Positions 47,751 through 57,601 of a stretch of DNA of 64,000 nucleotides are shown in pieces. The stretch covers positions 5,087,001-5,151,000 of the forward strand of contig NZ_CP029552.1 of the NCBI RefSeq assembly GCF_003173775.1. The letters run 5' to 3'. The stretch is from Methylobacterium sp. 17Sr1-1 (GTDB lineage Bacteria; Pseudomonadota; Alphaproteobacteria; Rhizobiales; Beijerinckiaceae). Below the pieces are notes generated by a model. It was not told where the DNA came from. It did not search any database and was given only the letters and a program-made list of their open reading frames with translations. The number at the start of each line of letters is the position of its first letter. The first letter of the stretch is position 1. The translations under genes and the position numbers were made by a program.

Positions 47751-47906
47751 TCTCCACGTCATCCCGGGGCTCGCCGCAGGCGAGAACCCCGGATCCATAA
47801 CCGCTGGGGTCTACAGGAGAGGCGAACGGCGTTCCGGTTCATCCTGCACCGTCGGAGGTTATGGATCCCGGGTTCCGCTGCGCGGCCCCGGGATGACGCG
47901 GAGGGT
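47751..47906. repeat. family 1 palindromic repeat, long form
   Basis: Begins CTCTCCACGTCATCCCGGGG, has an inner pair CCGGATCCATAACC / GGTTATGGATCCCGG, and ends GCGGCCCCGGGATGACGCGG then AGGGTT. It lies between convergent ino1 and ung. Confidence 0.85.
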
Positions 47907-47938
47907 TTCAGGATTGCCGCAGGAATACGGCCATTCTG

Positions 47939-48643
47939 CTAGGTCAGCCGCCAGTCGATCGCCTCCAGCCCCTTCTCCGCCAGCCAGGCATTCGCCTGGC
48001 CGAACGGCCGGCTGCCGCGGAAATCCGCCTTGCGGTTGAGGGGCGAGGGATGGCCGGCCTCCAGCACGAGGTGCTTCTCCCGGTCGATCAGGGCGGCGCG
48101 CTGGCGGGCCGGCGCGCCCCAGAGCAGGAAGGCGACCGCCGGACGCTCCGCCGAGACCGCCGAGACCGCCTGGTCGGTGAGCGCCGACCAGCCGAGCTTC
48201 ATATGCGCGCCGGACTTGCCGGCCTCGACGGTCAGCGCCGCGTTGAGGAGCAGCACGCCCTGGCGAGCCCAGGGGCTCAGGTCGCCGGTCGTCGGCACGC
48301 TCGTACCGGTCTCCTCCGCCATCTCGGCCAGGATCACCTTCAGCGAGGCCGGCAGCCGGCGCCCGCCGACATAGGAGAAGGCGAGGCCGTGGGCGTCGCC
48401 CAGCGTCGGATAGGGGTCCTGGCCGAGGATCACCGCCCGGACCCGGTCGAGCGGCGTCAGGGTCAGGGCGTTGAAGATGTTTTCGGGCGCCGGCAGCACC
48501 CGGGCGCCGGACTCGCGCCTCGCATCGACCGCCTCGGCCACCCGCTCGGCGCTGCCGTCCTGGAAGAACGGCAGGGCGAGCCACGGCGACCCGGAGGCGC
48601 GGAAGCGGGCGAGGGCGCCCGCGACGGTTTGGTCTGTCGGCAT
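47939..48643 (-). CDS. ung: uracil-DNA glycosylase, family 1
   Basis: A 234-residue base-excision enzyme removing uracil from DNA. The water-activating loop is RAVILGQDPYPTLGDAHGLA (residues 70-90), the Gly-Ser/proline-rich and uracil-binding strands include VLLLNAALTVEAGKSGAH, and the DNA-intercalation loop is LEAGHPSPLNRKADF with HPSPL. Start at ATG 48643 (MPTDQTV); an ATG five codons upstream is possible. Length is typical. Confidence 0.95.
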   Translation of the reverse strand: MPTDQTVAGALARFRASGSPWLALPFFQDGSAERVAEAVDARRESGARVLPAPENIFNALTLTPLDRVRAVILGQDPYPTLGDAHGLAFSYVGGRRLPASLKVILAEMAEETGTSVPTTGDLSPWARQGVLLLNAALTVEAGKSGAHMKLGWSALTDQAVSAVSAERPAVAFLLWGAPARQRAALIDREKHLVLEAGHPSPLNRKADFRGSRPFGQANAWLAEKGLEAIDWRLT

Positions 48644-48671
48644 CGGACCTTGGCACAAGCGAGATCGAGGG

Positions 48672-50204
48672 TCAGCGGATGGTCAGGCGCCCCGTCTCGA
48701 TCGTCAGCGGCGCGTTGGCGCGGATGTAGGACATGACCACGTTGGCGACGAGCGTGCCGTCGGTGGCGCCGACGAGGGTGCGCCCCTCGGCCAGCATTCC
48801 GTAATCGTTGCCGCCGGCGAGCATGAAGTTGTTGGCCGCGACCGTATAGGTCCGGTTCGGGTCGAGGGGCGCCCCGCCGACCGTCACCGCGACGACCCGC
48901 TTGCCCGCGGCGGCGGCCGAATCGACCGTGACGGCGACCCCCGACACCTGCGGGAATCGCCCGGCGGAGCGGCCGAGCTCCGAGAACCCGTTCTCCAGGG
49001 CGGCGAGCACCTGCGCGCCGGTGATCCTCACCAGCACCGAGGTGTTGCCGAAGGGCAGCTCGGTCAGCACGTCGCGGCGGGTCAGCTCGGAATCGGCCGG
49101 GTAGGTCCGGTTGCCGCGGATGCCGCCGCCGTTCATCAGGCCGATCTCGGCCTCGGCGGCGTGGCGCAGGGCGTCGGCGATCAGGTCGCCGAAGACGGTC
49201 TCGCGCCGGCGCACGGCGTCGATGCGGGTGTCGAGGGGGTTGGTCACCCGGCCGAGCGGCACGTCGAGCTCGCGGGCAAGCTCGCTCTCCTGGCGCTGGA
49301 CCACCGCCAGCACCTCCGGATCCGGCTCGATCTCGGCGGTGTCGTGGATGCGGAAGGCGGCGGTCCAGGTCAGGGCCTTGCCGGTCCCCTCCGCCTTCAC
49401 GTCGATGGCGGTGACGTACTCGGCGTCGTGGCCGGATTCGGCGAAGACCGTGCGGCCGTCGTAGCGGAGCGCCAGGTCGTGGTCGTGGCCCGAGAGCACG
49501 ATGTCGGCGTGGCGGCTCGCCACCAGGGCGTCGTCGGTCGCCCGGTCGGTGTGGCAGACGGCGAGCACCATCTCGGCGCCCGCCGCGCGCAAGGCCGCCG
49601 CCTCGCGGGCGAGCGTCGCGACCGCCGGCCCGAACCGCCAGTCGCCCGATTGCGACTTGGCTGGCGTCTCCGGCAGCGCGATGCCGACCACGCCGACCTT
49701 GATCCCCCCGAGGGCCAGGATCGTCGACTCGCTCGTGCCCGGCACCGGGCTGCCGTCGGGCCGGCGCAGGTTGGCGGCAAACACCGGAAAATTCGCGGCT
49801 TTCATCCGCTCGAGATAGACGTCCTGGCCGAAATCGAACTCGTGGTTGCCCGGCACGAACACGTCCGGCTTGATCAGGTTGGTCAGCTCGACGATGTGGC
49901 GCCCCTTGTCGATGCCCGACATCAGCGAGGGCGAGAGGGTGTCGCCGGCGTGGCAGACCAGGACCGGCCGGCCAATCCCCCGCTCGGTTCTCGCGCGCTC
50001 GGCCCTGACCACGGCGGCGAGCTTCGGGAAGCCGCCGCGGCCGTCGACCGCGCCCATCCGGTAGATGTCGTTGACGAGGATCAGGGTGAAGTCGACGTCC
50101 GGCCCCCGCGCGGCGGCAGGGCCCCCCGCCAGACCCAAGAAACCACTACCTAGGCCGGCCCCGAGGCCGAGGGCGAGGGTCTGGCGGCGGCTGGGCGCGG
50201 TCAT
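48672..50204 (-). CDS. Tat-exported bifunctional metallophosphatase/5'-nucleotidase
   Basis: A 510-residue periplasmic enzyme. Tat signal: MTAPSRRQTLALGLGAGLGS, cleavage near AAARGPD. The calcineurin-like metallophosphatase domain shows FTLILVNDIYRMG, VLVCHAGDTLSPSL, DVFVPGNHEFDFGQ, VCHTDRATDD and IVLSGHDHDLA; the C-terminal substrate domain has IGLMNGGGIRGNRTYPADS and YTVAANNFMLAGGNDYGM. In the first motif the usual N-D-x-H is N-D-I-Y, so one metal-ligand histidine is a tyrosine. Overall 2',3'-cyclic phosphodiesterase/5'-nucleotidase for nucleotide salvage. It lies 28 bases from the ung start, same strand. Confidence 0.92.
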   Translation of the reverse strand: MTAPSRRQTLALGLGAGLGSGFLGLAGGPAAARGPDVDFTLILVNDIYRMGAVDGRGGFPKLAAVVRAERARTERGIGRPVLVCHAGDTLSPSLMSGIDKGRHIVELTNLIKPDVFVPGNHEFDFGQDVYLERMKAANFPVFAANLRRPDGSPVPGTSESTILALGGIKVGVVGIALPETPAKSQSGDWRFGPAVATLAREAAALRAAGAEMVLAVCHTDRATDDALVASRHADIVLSGHDHDLALRYDGRTVFAESGHDAEYVTAIDVKAEGTGKALTWTAAFRIHDTAEIEPDPEVLAVVQRQESELARELDVPLGRVTNPLDTRIDAVRRRETVFGDLIADALRHAAEAEIGLMNGGGIRGNRTYPADSELTRRDVLTELPFGNTSVLVRITGAQVLAALENGFSELGRSAGRFPQVSGVAVTVDSAAAAGKRVVAVTVGGAPLDPNRTYTVAANNFMLAGGNDYGMLAEGRTLVGATDGTLVANVVMSYIRANAPLTIETGRLTIR

Positions 50205-50416
50205 GCGGGGCTCCGGCGGGCTGCGAGGGCGCCCGTTTTGGTCGAGGGGTGCTTGTCTCACGGGCATCTTGACCGTTGGATGTCGCCCGCGCACCGCGGT
50301 GCAGCGTCACGACACGTTGGTTCGGGCGGCCTTTGCGCTATGTAGACGGCCACCCGACGCGAAACAGACGGGCCCGGGCGCGCCATCCTCCGGGCCGACC
50401 AGCAGACCGGACGACC

Positions 50417-51541
50417 ATGAACGAGGTGACCCCGAACGCCGCGCTCGCCCGCGGCGCCACCCCTGTCGGCCAGACGGGCGCGAGCGCCGCCGGGCAGGCC
50501 GCCGTCAAGTCCGCCGGCGGGGCCGGAACCTTGCCGGCCGACCACCCGCCGGTGCGCTGGGGCCGGATCGGCGTGCTCCTGATGAATCTCGGCACGCCGG
50601 AGGGCACGAGCTACTGGCCGATGCGGCGCTACCTGAAGGAGTTCCTGTCCGACCGGCGGGTGATCGAAGTGCCGCGCGCGATCTGGTGGCCGCTCCTCAA
50701 CCTCGTGATCCTGACCAAGCGCCCTGGCCCGAAGGGGCGCGACTACGCCTCGGTCTGGAACACCGAGCGCGACGAGGGCCCGCTCAAGACCATCACCCGC
50801 GGCCAGGCCGAGAAGCTGCAGGCGGCGATGGGCGATCGTGTCGTGGTCGACTGGGCGATGCGCTACGGCAAGCCCGAGGTCGACCAGCGCATCCAGGCCC
50901 TGCTCGACCAGGGCTGCGACCGCATCCTGCTGGTGCCGCTCTATCCGCAATACGCCGCCGCGACCTCGGCCACCGCCTGCGACCAGGCGTTCCGGGCGCT
51001 GATGAAGATGCGCTGGCAGCCGACGGTGCGGGTCTCGCCGCCCTATCACGACGACCCGGTCTACATCGAGGCGGTGGCGAGCGCGATCCGCCGCGACCTC
51101 GCCGCCCTCGACTTCGAGCCCGAGGTGATCCTCACCTCGTTCCACGGCGTGCCGAAATCGTACCTGCTGAAGGGCGATCCCTATCACTGCCAGTGCGTGA
51201 AGACCGGCCGGCTGATCCGCGAGGCGCTCGGCTACTCGCCCGAGCGGATGCGGACGACCTTCCAGTCGCGCTTCGGCAACGAGGAATGGCTGAAGCCCTA
51301 TACCGACGAGACCGTGAAGGAACTGGCGGCGCAAGGGGTGAAGCGCCTCGCCATCGTGGCGCCGGGCTTCACGGCCGACTGCCTCGAGACGCTCGAGGAA
51401 CTCGACGGCGAGAACCGGCACTATTTCGAGGATGGCGGCGGCACGCACTTCGCCTACCTGCCCTGCCTCAACGACGGCCCGGAGGGCATGCGGGTGATCG
51501 AGCACGTCGTCGCCCGGGAGTTGAAGGGCTGGCTCGACTGA
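50417..51541 (+). CDS. hemH: ferrochelatase
   Basis: A 374-residue enzyme inserting Fe2+ into protoporphyrin IX. After a 45-residue Ala-rich N-terminal extension, RIGVLLMNLGTPEGTSYWPM opens the domain. Catalytic histidine: ILTSFHGVPKSYLLKGDPYH; the region with YHCQCVKTGRLIREALGY follows. FQSRFGNEEWLKPYTDETVK and VKRLAIVAPGFTADCLETLE complete the signature. The leader has low-complexity Ala/Gly and may be dispensable. Same direction as the methyltransferase gene 63 bases downstream. Confidence 0.96.
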   Translation: MNEVTPNAALARGATPVGQTGASAAGQAAVKSAGGAGTLPADHPPVRWGRIGVLLMNLGTPEGTSYWPMRRYLKEFLSDRRVIEVPRAIWWPLLNLVILTKRPGPKGRDYASVWNTERDEGPLKTITRGQAEKLQAAMGDRVVVDWAMRYGKPEVDQRIQALLDQGCDRILLVPLYPQYAAATSATACDQAFRALMKMRWQPTVRVSPPYHDDPVYIEAVASAIRRDLAALDFEPEVILTSFHGVPKSYLLKGDPYHCQCVKTGRLIREALGYSPERMRTTFQSRFGNEEWLKPYTDETVKELAAQGVKRLAIVAPGFTADCLETLEELDGENRHYFEDGGGTHFAYLPCLNDGPEGMRVIEHVVARELKGWLD

Positions 51542-51604
51542 GCGGTGGACGGGGCGGCCCGGGCGATCCCGGCGGCCCTGCATCCGGCTTAAAGTCCGAA
51601 TGCC

Positions 51605-52153
51605 ATGCCCGCGCCCATCCCCTTCCTCCTCGGCACGCTTCCGACGCCGATCGGCACGATGCTGCTGGTCTTCGACGAGGACGCCGCGTTGCGCGCCCTC
51701 GACTGGTCGGACCATGAGGAGCGGATGCGGCGCCTGCTGCGCCTGCATTACGGCACCGCCTTCACCCTGCGCGACGCCGCTCCGCCGCCGGCCCTGCGTG
51801 ACCCGATCGAGGCCTACTTCGCCGGCGATCTCGCGGCCATCGATGCGCTCGCGGTCCGTCACAACGGGACCGCCTTCCAGCGCGAGGTCTGGGCGGCGCT
51901 CCGAACGATTCCGGTCGGCACTACCCTGAGCTACGGCGCGCTCGCGCAGCGCCTCGGCCGGACCAAGGCGGTGCGGGCGGTCGGGCTCGCCAACGGCGCC
52001 AACCCGGTCGGCCTCGTCGTGCCGTGCCACCGGGTGATCGGGGCGAATGCCAGCCTCACCGGCTATGGCGGTGGGCTCCATCGCAAGCAATGGCTGCTCG
52101 CCCACGAGGGGGTGAGGCTCGGGGGGCGGCAGGGGATGCTGGATCTGGGGTGA
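51605..52153 (+). CDS. ogt: methylated-DNA--protein-cysteine S-methyltransferase
   Basis: A 182-residue suicide enzyme that removes O6-alkyl groups from guanine. The active-site stretch is PVGLVVPCHRVIGANASLTG, with the acceptor cysteine in PCHRV, and a helix-turn-helix GTTLSYGALAQRLGRTKAV and the arginine finger region VRAVGLANGANP. The N-terminal domain (FLLGTLPTPIGTMLLVFDED) is the pseudo-RNase-H domain of Ogt/Ada-C proteins. Start ATG 51605. Confidence 0.95.
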   Translation: MPAPIPFLLGTLPTPIGTMLLVFDEDAALRALDWSDHEERMRRLLRLHYGTAFTLRDAAPPPALRDPIEAYFAGDLAAIDALAVRHNGTAFQREVWAALRTIPVGTTLSYGALAQRLGRTKAVRAVGLANGANPVGLVVPCHRVIGANASLTGYGGGLHRKQWLLAHEGVRLGGRQGMLDLG

Positions 52154-52185
52154 GAGCCTATTCGGAGGTATCGACGGCCTCGAAG

Positions 52186-52335
52186 CCCTCCATCGTCATC
52201 CCGGGGCCGCACAGCGGAACCCGGGATCCATAAACGCTGACATTCGACGATGAAGCGGAACGCTGGCCGCCCCGTTCCGCACCATCGGCGGTCATGGATC
52301 CCGGGTTCTCGACTTCGTCGAGTTCCGGGAAGACG
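52186..52335. repeat. family 1 palindromic repeat, long form
   Basis: Begins CCCTCCATCGTCATCCCGGG, has an inner CCGGGATCCATAAAC / TCATGGATCCCGG pair and ends with a degraded arm (AGTTCCGGGAAGACGTCG). The only copy between co-directional genes; the SDR gene starts 63 bases later. Confidence 0.75.
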
Positions 52336-52398
52336 TCGAGCAATGTCGATGTCCGTGCCAGATCGACGTCGCAGATTCCCCTCGCCTGCGAGACCACC

Positions 52399-53331
52399 AT
52401 GCATCGGCTGACCGGGAAGACCTGCATCGTCACCGGCGCCGCGCGCGGCATTGGGCGTGCCATCGCGGCCCGCTTCCGGCAGGAGGGCGGCGAGGTCGTC
52501 GTCACAGACGTCGACGAGGCGGCCGGCGTTGTCACTGCCTCCGAAATCGGTGCGCGGTTCATTCGCCTGGATGTCGGCCGGGAGGAGGATTGGCTGCACC
52601 TCGCCGACGCCGTCCCGGCCGCCGACGTGGTGGTGAACAATGCCGGCATCACCGGCTTCGAGAAGGGCCCGGTCCCCCACGACCCCGAGCATGCGAGGCT
52701 CGAGGATTGGCGCGCGGTCCATCGCGTCAACCTCGACGGCACCTTCCTCGGCTGCCGCTACGCGATCCGCGCGATGAAGGCGCGCGGCCAAGGTTCGATC
52801 GTCCAAGGTTCGATCGTCAAAGGCTCGATCATCAACATCTCGTCGCGCTCGGGGCTGGTCGGCATTCCGGCCGCCGCGGCCTACGCCTCGTCGAAGGCCG
52901 CGATCCGCAACCACACAAAGACGGTCGCGCTCTACTGCGCGCAGCAGGGCTGGGCGATCCGCTGCAACGCCATCCATCCGGCGGCGATCCTGACGCCGAT
53001 CTGGGAGCCGATGCTGGGCGAGGGGCCTGGGCGCGCGGCGCGGAGGGCGGCGCTCGTCGCCGACACCCCGCTCAAGCGTTTCGGCACGCCGGAGGAGGTC
53101 GCGGCGGTGGCGGCGATGCTCGCCTCGGACGAGGCCGCCTGCATGACGGGAGCGGAACTCAACCTGGACGGCGGGATTGCTGGCGGGGTCGGCGGCGAGC
53201 CCGGGATAGCGATCGGGAGTGCCGTTGCCGCCTTCGGCGAAACCGCCCTCACCATGCAGGGAATGCCAGATCCCGAAGTGGCGCTCATGATCAGCCGGGA
53301 ATCGGTGGCACGCCAGACTCATACGGATTGA
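52399..53331 (+). CDS. SDR family oxidoreductase with an internal 15-bp triplication
   Basis: A 310-residue short-chain dehydrogenase. TGxxxGxG cofactor loop: [20 protein letters not shown] near residue 10, [14 protein letters not shown] (NNAG) near 83, and the catalytic tyrosine and lysine in [13 protein letters not shown] near 160 (YxxxK). Before the catalytic serine strand, where relatives read [10 protein letters not shown], this protein has [20 protein letters not shown]: an extra ten residues from two added copies of a 15-base unit. It also runs about 45 residues past the usual end ([10 protein letters not shown]), ending inside the convergent vapC gene. NAD(P)-dependent; substrate unknown. 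Confidence 0.85.
   Translation: MHRLTGKTCIVTGAARGIGRAIAARFRQEGGEVVVTDVDEAAGVVTASEIGARFIRLDVGREEDWLHLADAVPAADVVVNNAGITGFEKGPVPHDPEHARLEDWRAVHRVNLDGTFLGCRYAIRAMKARGQGSIVQGSIVKGSIINISSRSGLVGIPAAAAYASSKAAIRNHTKTVALYCAQQGWAIRCNAIHPAAILTPIWEPMLGEGPGRAARRAALVADTPLKRFGTPEEVAAVAAMLASDEAACMTGAELNLDGGIAGGVGGEPGIAIGSAVAAFGETALTMQGMPDPEVALMISRESVARQTHTD
52792..52836 (+). repeat. three 15-bp tandem units inside the SDR gene
   Basis: GGTTCGATCGTCCAA, GGTTCGATCGTCAAA, GGCTCGATCATCAAC. Units 1 and 2 differ by one base, unit 3 by four from unit 2. In frame, giving [15 protein letters not shown]. Confidence 0.9.
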
Positions 53332-53746
53332 CGAACGCGACGCCCATCGGCGCGAAGTCCTTCGCGTTGCGCGTCAGGACGCACAAGCCGCGCAGCTCGG
53401 CCGTCGCCGCGATAGCCGCATCGGCGAAGCCCGGCGAGGCTCCACGCATCTGCGCACGGGCCGAGAGGATCCCGGTCAGGCGGGCCGCGTCACGGTCGAG
53501 GGGCAGGATGCGGGGGCCGTAAAGGTGTTCCACGACGTCGAGCCAGGCCCGCAGCCGTGCCGCCTTCCGCGGTTCACCCCGGATCATCGACCGCTCGATC
53601 CCGGCCATCACCTCGGCAACCGTCACGACCGAGAGCCACAGGTGATCCGCGGCAGCTTCCAGCCAGTCGGCCAGATCGCGAAAGGCGAGATCGGTCTCCT
53701 TCGTCGGCGCTCCCTGCGACAGGATGTTGGTGTCGACGAGGTACAT
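53291..53746 (-). CDS. vapC: VapC-type PIN-domain toxin
   Basis: A 151-residue PIN ribonuclease. First acidic residue in [14 protein letters not shown] (Asp5), then [20 protein letters not shown] with the Glu, [14 protein letters not shown] and [20 protein letters not shown], where the Asp pair (A-D-A-A) and RN complete the Mg2+ site, and [16 protein letters not shown] closes the fold. Its ATG overlaps the antitoxin stop (TGATG). Its 3' end overlaps the convergent SDR gene by 41 bases. Likely cleaves a tRNA or rRNA site when freed from its antitoxin. Confidence 0.93.
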   Translation of the reverse strand: MYLVDTNILSQGAPTKETDLAFRDLADWLEAAADHLWLSVVTVAEVMAGIERSMIRGEPRKAARLRAWLDVVEHLYGPRILPLDRDAARLTGILSARAQMRGASPGFADAAIAATAELRGLCVLTRNAKDFAPMGVAFVNPYESGVPPIPG

Positions 53747-53988
53747 CAGACGTCGAAGTCGCGCAGCGGGGTCCGGTCGCGCTCCGGCAGGTCGCCGTCG
53801 CGCAATCCCGACGAGGCGAGGAGCCTGCCGAAATCCGGGACCGTCGAGAGCCGCTGCCAATCGGCGTAGGACAGCACGACCGCCTCCGGTCTACCGTGAC
53901 GGGTGATGACGCTCGGCTCGCCGCGGACGGCATCGTCAATGACGGCGGACAGAGTCGCCTTGGCATCCCGAAGCTGAATCTCGCGCAT
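53746..53988 (-). CDS. Phd/YefM-family antitoxin
   Basis: An 80-residue antitoxin of the Phd fold: MREIQLRDAKATLSAVIDDA, then EPSVITRHGRPEAVVLSYAD (the sheet of the Phd DNA-binding domain), and a flexible C-terminal tail (DLPERDRTPLRDFDV) that would wrap the VapC toxin. Start ATG 53988 follows AGAGGA. A palindrome immediately upstream is the likely autoregulatory site. It is a Phd-type antitoxin paired with a PIN toxin, a common mix. Confidence 0.93.
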   Translation of the reverse strand: MREIQLRDAKATLSAVIDDAVRGEPSVITRHGRPEAVVLSYADWQRLSTVPDFGRLLASSGLRDGDLPERDRTPLRDFDV

Positions 53989-53997
53989 CGCATCCTC

Positions 53998-54018
53998 TTA
54001 TGACCACAATAGTCATAA
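53998..54018. promoter_or_regulatory. toxin-antitoxin operator
   Basis: TTATGAC, seven bases, GTCATAA: a perfect 7-bp inverted repeat, ten bases upstream of the antitoxin start. It is AT-rich against the surrounding GC and lies where the antitoxin or complex would bind to repress the operon. Confidence 0.65.
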
Positions 54019-54073
54019 TTTGTGATGAAGGCTTTGCGTCCGCAAGCGCGTCGTGAGCCGGCACAAACGAAAA

Positions 54074-54097
54074 GGGGGCCGCCTTTCGGCGACCCCC
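54074..54097 (-). terminator. terminator of groESL
   Basis: On the minus strand GGGGGTCGCC, loop GAAA, GGCGGCCCCC then TTTCGTTT: a 10-bp stem (one G-T pair) with a T-rich tail, 31 bases after the groEL stop. Confidence 0.85.
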
Positions 54098-54128
54098 TCC
54101 CGTCTCTCGAAGACTGGTTGGCTTGGAC

Positions 54129-55817
<1,689 letters not shown>

Positions 55818-55875
55818 TCAGCTCCCGAAACAGGGGCGCCGCCGTCAGGCTTGCAGGGCGATCAGGGGGTGGCGG

Positions 55876-56163
55876 TCAGGCCAGCACGCCCATGATGTCG
55901 GACTCCTTCATGATGAGGAGGTCCTTGCCGTCGATCTTGACCTCGGTGCCCGACCACTTGCCGAACAGGACGCGGTCGCCGGCCTTGACGTCGAGGGGGT
56001 TCAGCTTGCCGGACTCGTCGCGGGCGCCGGGCCCGACGGCGACGATCTCGCCCTCTTGCGGCTTCTCCTTGGCGGTGTCCGGGATGATGATGCCGCCCTT
56101 GGTCTTCTCCTCGCTCTCGATGCGACGGACGACGACACGGTCGTGCAGCGGACGGAATTGCAT
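55876..56163 (-). CDS. groS: co-chaperonin GroES
   Basis: A 95-residue lid of the chaperonin. [20 protein letters not shown], mobile loop [20 protein letters not shown] (IIIP contacts GroEL), and [20 protein letters not shown] are the family motifs. First gene of the operon, 106 bases before groEL. A GTG-free ATG start at 56163. Confidence 0.98.
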   Translation of the reverse strand: MQFRPLHDRVVVRRIESEEKTKGGIIIPDTAKEKPQEGEIVAVGPGARDESGKLNPLDVKAGDRVLFGKWSGTEVKIDGKDLLIMKESDIMGVLA

Positions 56164-56234
56164 GTGCTGCCCTCTTGCTTCGCAGAACGCATTGCGGTTG
56201 GTGCTGGCGCCGAAGCCGCCTGCCAACCCGGGCA

Positions 56235-56261
56235 TTAGCACTCTCGTGAGGTGAGTGCTAA
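56235..56261. promoter_or_regulatory. CIRCE element (HrcA operator)
   Basis: TTAGCACTC-N9-GAGTGCTAA, a perfect match to the CIRCE consensus, 72 bases upstream of groES. HrcA bound here represses groESL until heat inactivates it. Confidence 0.97.
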
Positions 56262-56275
56262 GGCTGGCGTGGAGA

Positions 56276-56301
56276 TAATCGGGCCGCGCGGGCGAGTCAA
56301 G
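56276..56301 (-). promoter_or_regulatory. heat-shock-type promoter of groESL
   Basis: On the minus strand CTTGACT, an 11-base spacer and CCCGATTA resemble CTTGAAA-N11-16-CCCCATNT. Transcription would begin near 56265, at the edge of CIRCE, so activation by RpoH and repression by HrcA combine. Confidence 0.65.
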
Positions 56302-56378
56302 GCGCTGGCGTGTGGCTGGCGCGGCACAATGGACGGGCGAGGGACATTCGAACCCGTCGAGCAGGAGCTCTGCCTCTC

Positions 56379-57377
56379 ATGATCACGTTGCACGGCTCCG
56401 ATGGGGTCGTCGCCGAGGGCCAGGCCTGCGCGGCCGCGCCGCTTCCGGCCCACGGCACCTGGCTCGACCTCGACGACCCGAGCGAGGCCGAGACGGCCCT
56501 CGCCGAGGCCGCGACCGGGCTCAGGGTGCCCTCCCGCGCGGCGCTGAGCGAGGTGCAGAACTCGCGCCGGCTCAACCGGCGCCGGGACGCCTTCTATCTG
56601 AGCACACCGATGGTCTCGTTCCGCGACGACGACCTCACCTTGCGCCCCCTCGGCTTCGTGCTGACGCCGGAGCGGCTGCTCACCGTCCGGTTCCAGCCGC
56701 TCGCCGCCTTCGACACCGTGAAGGCGCGCCAGGCCGAGCGGGACGGGCCTGCCTCCAGCGTCGAGACCTTTCTGGCGCTCGTCGAGGAGCTGATCGACCG
56801 CCTCGCCGACACCCTCGAGACGATGAGCGACGAACTCGATTCGCTCTCGACCCGGATCTTCACCTTCGACACCAGCGCCAACGGCCATGGCCGCACCGAG
56901 GCCTCGGCCCCGAAGCGCCGCGACCTCGCGCTGCGGCGGCTGCTGCGCGCCATCGGCCGGCGCGGCAAGGCCCTGGCGAAGCTGCGCGCCTCGCTGCTCG
57001 GGCTCGGCCGCATCCTGCCTTACGTCGCCGGCGAGGCGGAAGGCTGGCTCAAAGCCGAGGAGAAGGCCCGCTTCGAGAGCCTGCGCCTCGACGTCGCCTC
57101 GCTCGACGAGTTCGAGACCCGGCTGTCCGAGACGGTGCAGTTCCTGCTCGACGCGACGCTCGGCCTGATCAACATGGAGCAGAACAACACCTTCCGGGTG
57201 CTCACGGTCGTCTCGGTGATCGGCATCCCGCCGACCCTGATGGCCTCGGTCTACGGCATGAACTTCAAGCACATGCCGGAGCTGGACTGGACGTTCGGCT
57301 ATCCGTTCGGGCTCGCGGTGATCGCCGCGAGCGCCCTGATCCCGGCGGTGTACTTCAAGCTGAAGGGGTGGTTCTGA
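56379..57377 (+). CDS. CorA-family divalent cation transporter
   Basis: A 332-residue inner-membrane channel. A large N-terminal cytosolic domain (GTWLDLDDPSEAETALAEAA; FLTP-like SFRDDDLTLRPLGFVLTP), a long helix region (ALVEELIDRLADTLETMSDE), and two C-terminal helices: NTFRVLTVVSVIGIPPTLMA ending in the signature YGMNFKHMPEL (GMN selectivity filter), then FGLAVIAASALIPAVYFKLK. Mg2+, Co2+ or Zn2+ transport; the ZntB/CorA split is undecided. Confidence 0.93.
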   Translation: MITLHGSDGVVAEGQACAAAPLPAHGTWLDLDDPSEAETALAEAATGLRVPSRAALSEVQNSRRLNRRRDAFYLSTPMVSFRDDDLTLRPLGFVLTPERLLTVRFQPLAAFDTVKARQAERDGPASSVETFLALVEELIDRLADTLETMSDELDSLSTRIFTFDTSANGHGRTEASAPKRRDLALRRLLRAIGRRGKALAKLRASLLGLGRILPYVAGEAEGWLKAEEKARFESLRLDVASLDEFETRLSETVQFLLDATLGLINMEQNNTFRVLTVVSVIGIPPTLMASVYGMNFKHMPELDWTFGYPFGLAVIAASALIPAVYFKLKGWF

Positions 57378-57412
57378 GGCCGACGGCACCTGATCATCTC
57401 GACCGATCTGCC

Positions 57413-57566
57413 ACCCTCCGCGTCATCCCGGGGCCGCGCAGCGGAGCCCGGGATCCAGAACCGCTGATGGTGTAGCATCGGGCGGAGCGCGAGCCGCTAT
57501 TTCCTGCGCGAACTGAGGTTCTGGATTCCGGGCTCCGCTACGCGGCCCCGGAATGACACGGAGGGT
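57413..57566. repeat. family 1 palindromic repeat, long form
   Basis: Begins ACCCTCCGCGTCATCCCGGG, contains CCGGGATCCAGAACC / GGTTCTGGATTCCGG as the inner pair, and ends GCGGCCCCGGAATGACACGG then AGGGT. Lies between convergent corA and the EamA gene. Best-preserved long copy in the window. Confidence 0.88.
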
Positions 57567-57601
57567 GTCCGGATCGCCGAGGCACGCGACGAGGCCCCCG
57601 C

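Noticed and set aside
52063..53322. Antisense frame covering the SDR gene and the family 1 repeat
   Set aside because: It crosses a repeat element and mirrors the SDR codons; no domain is seen.
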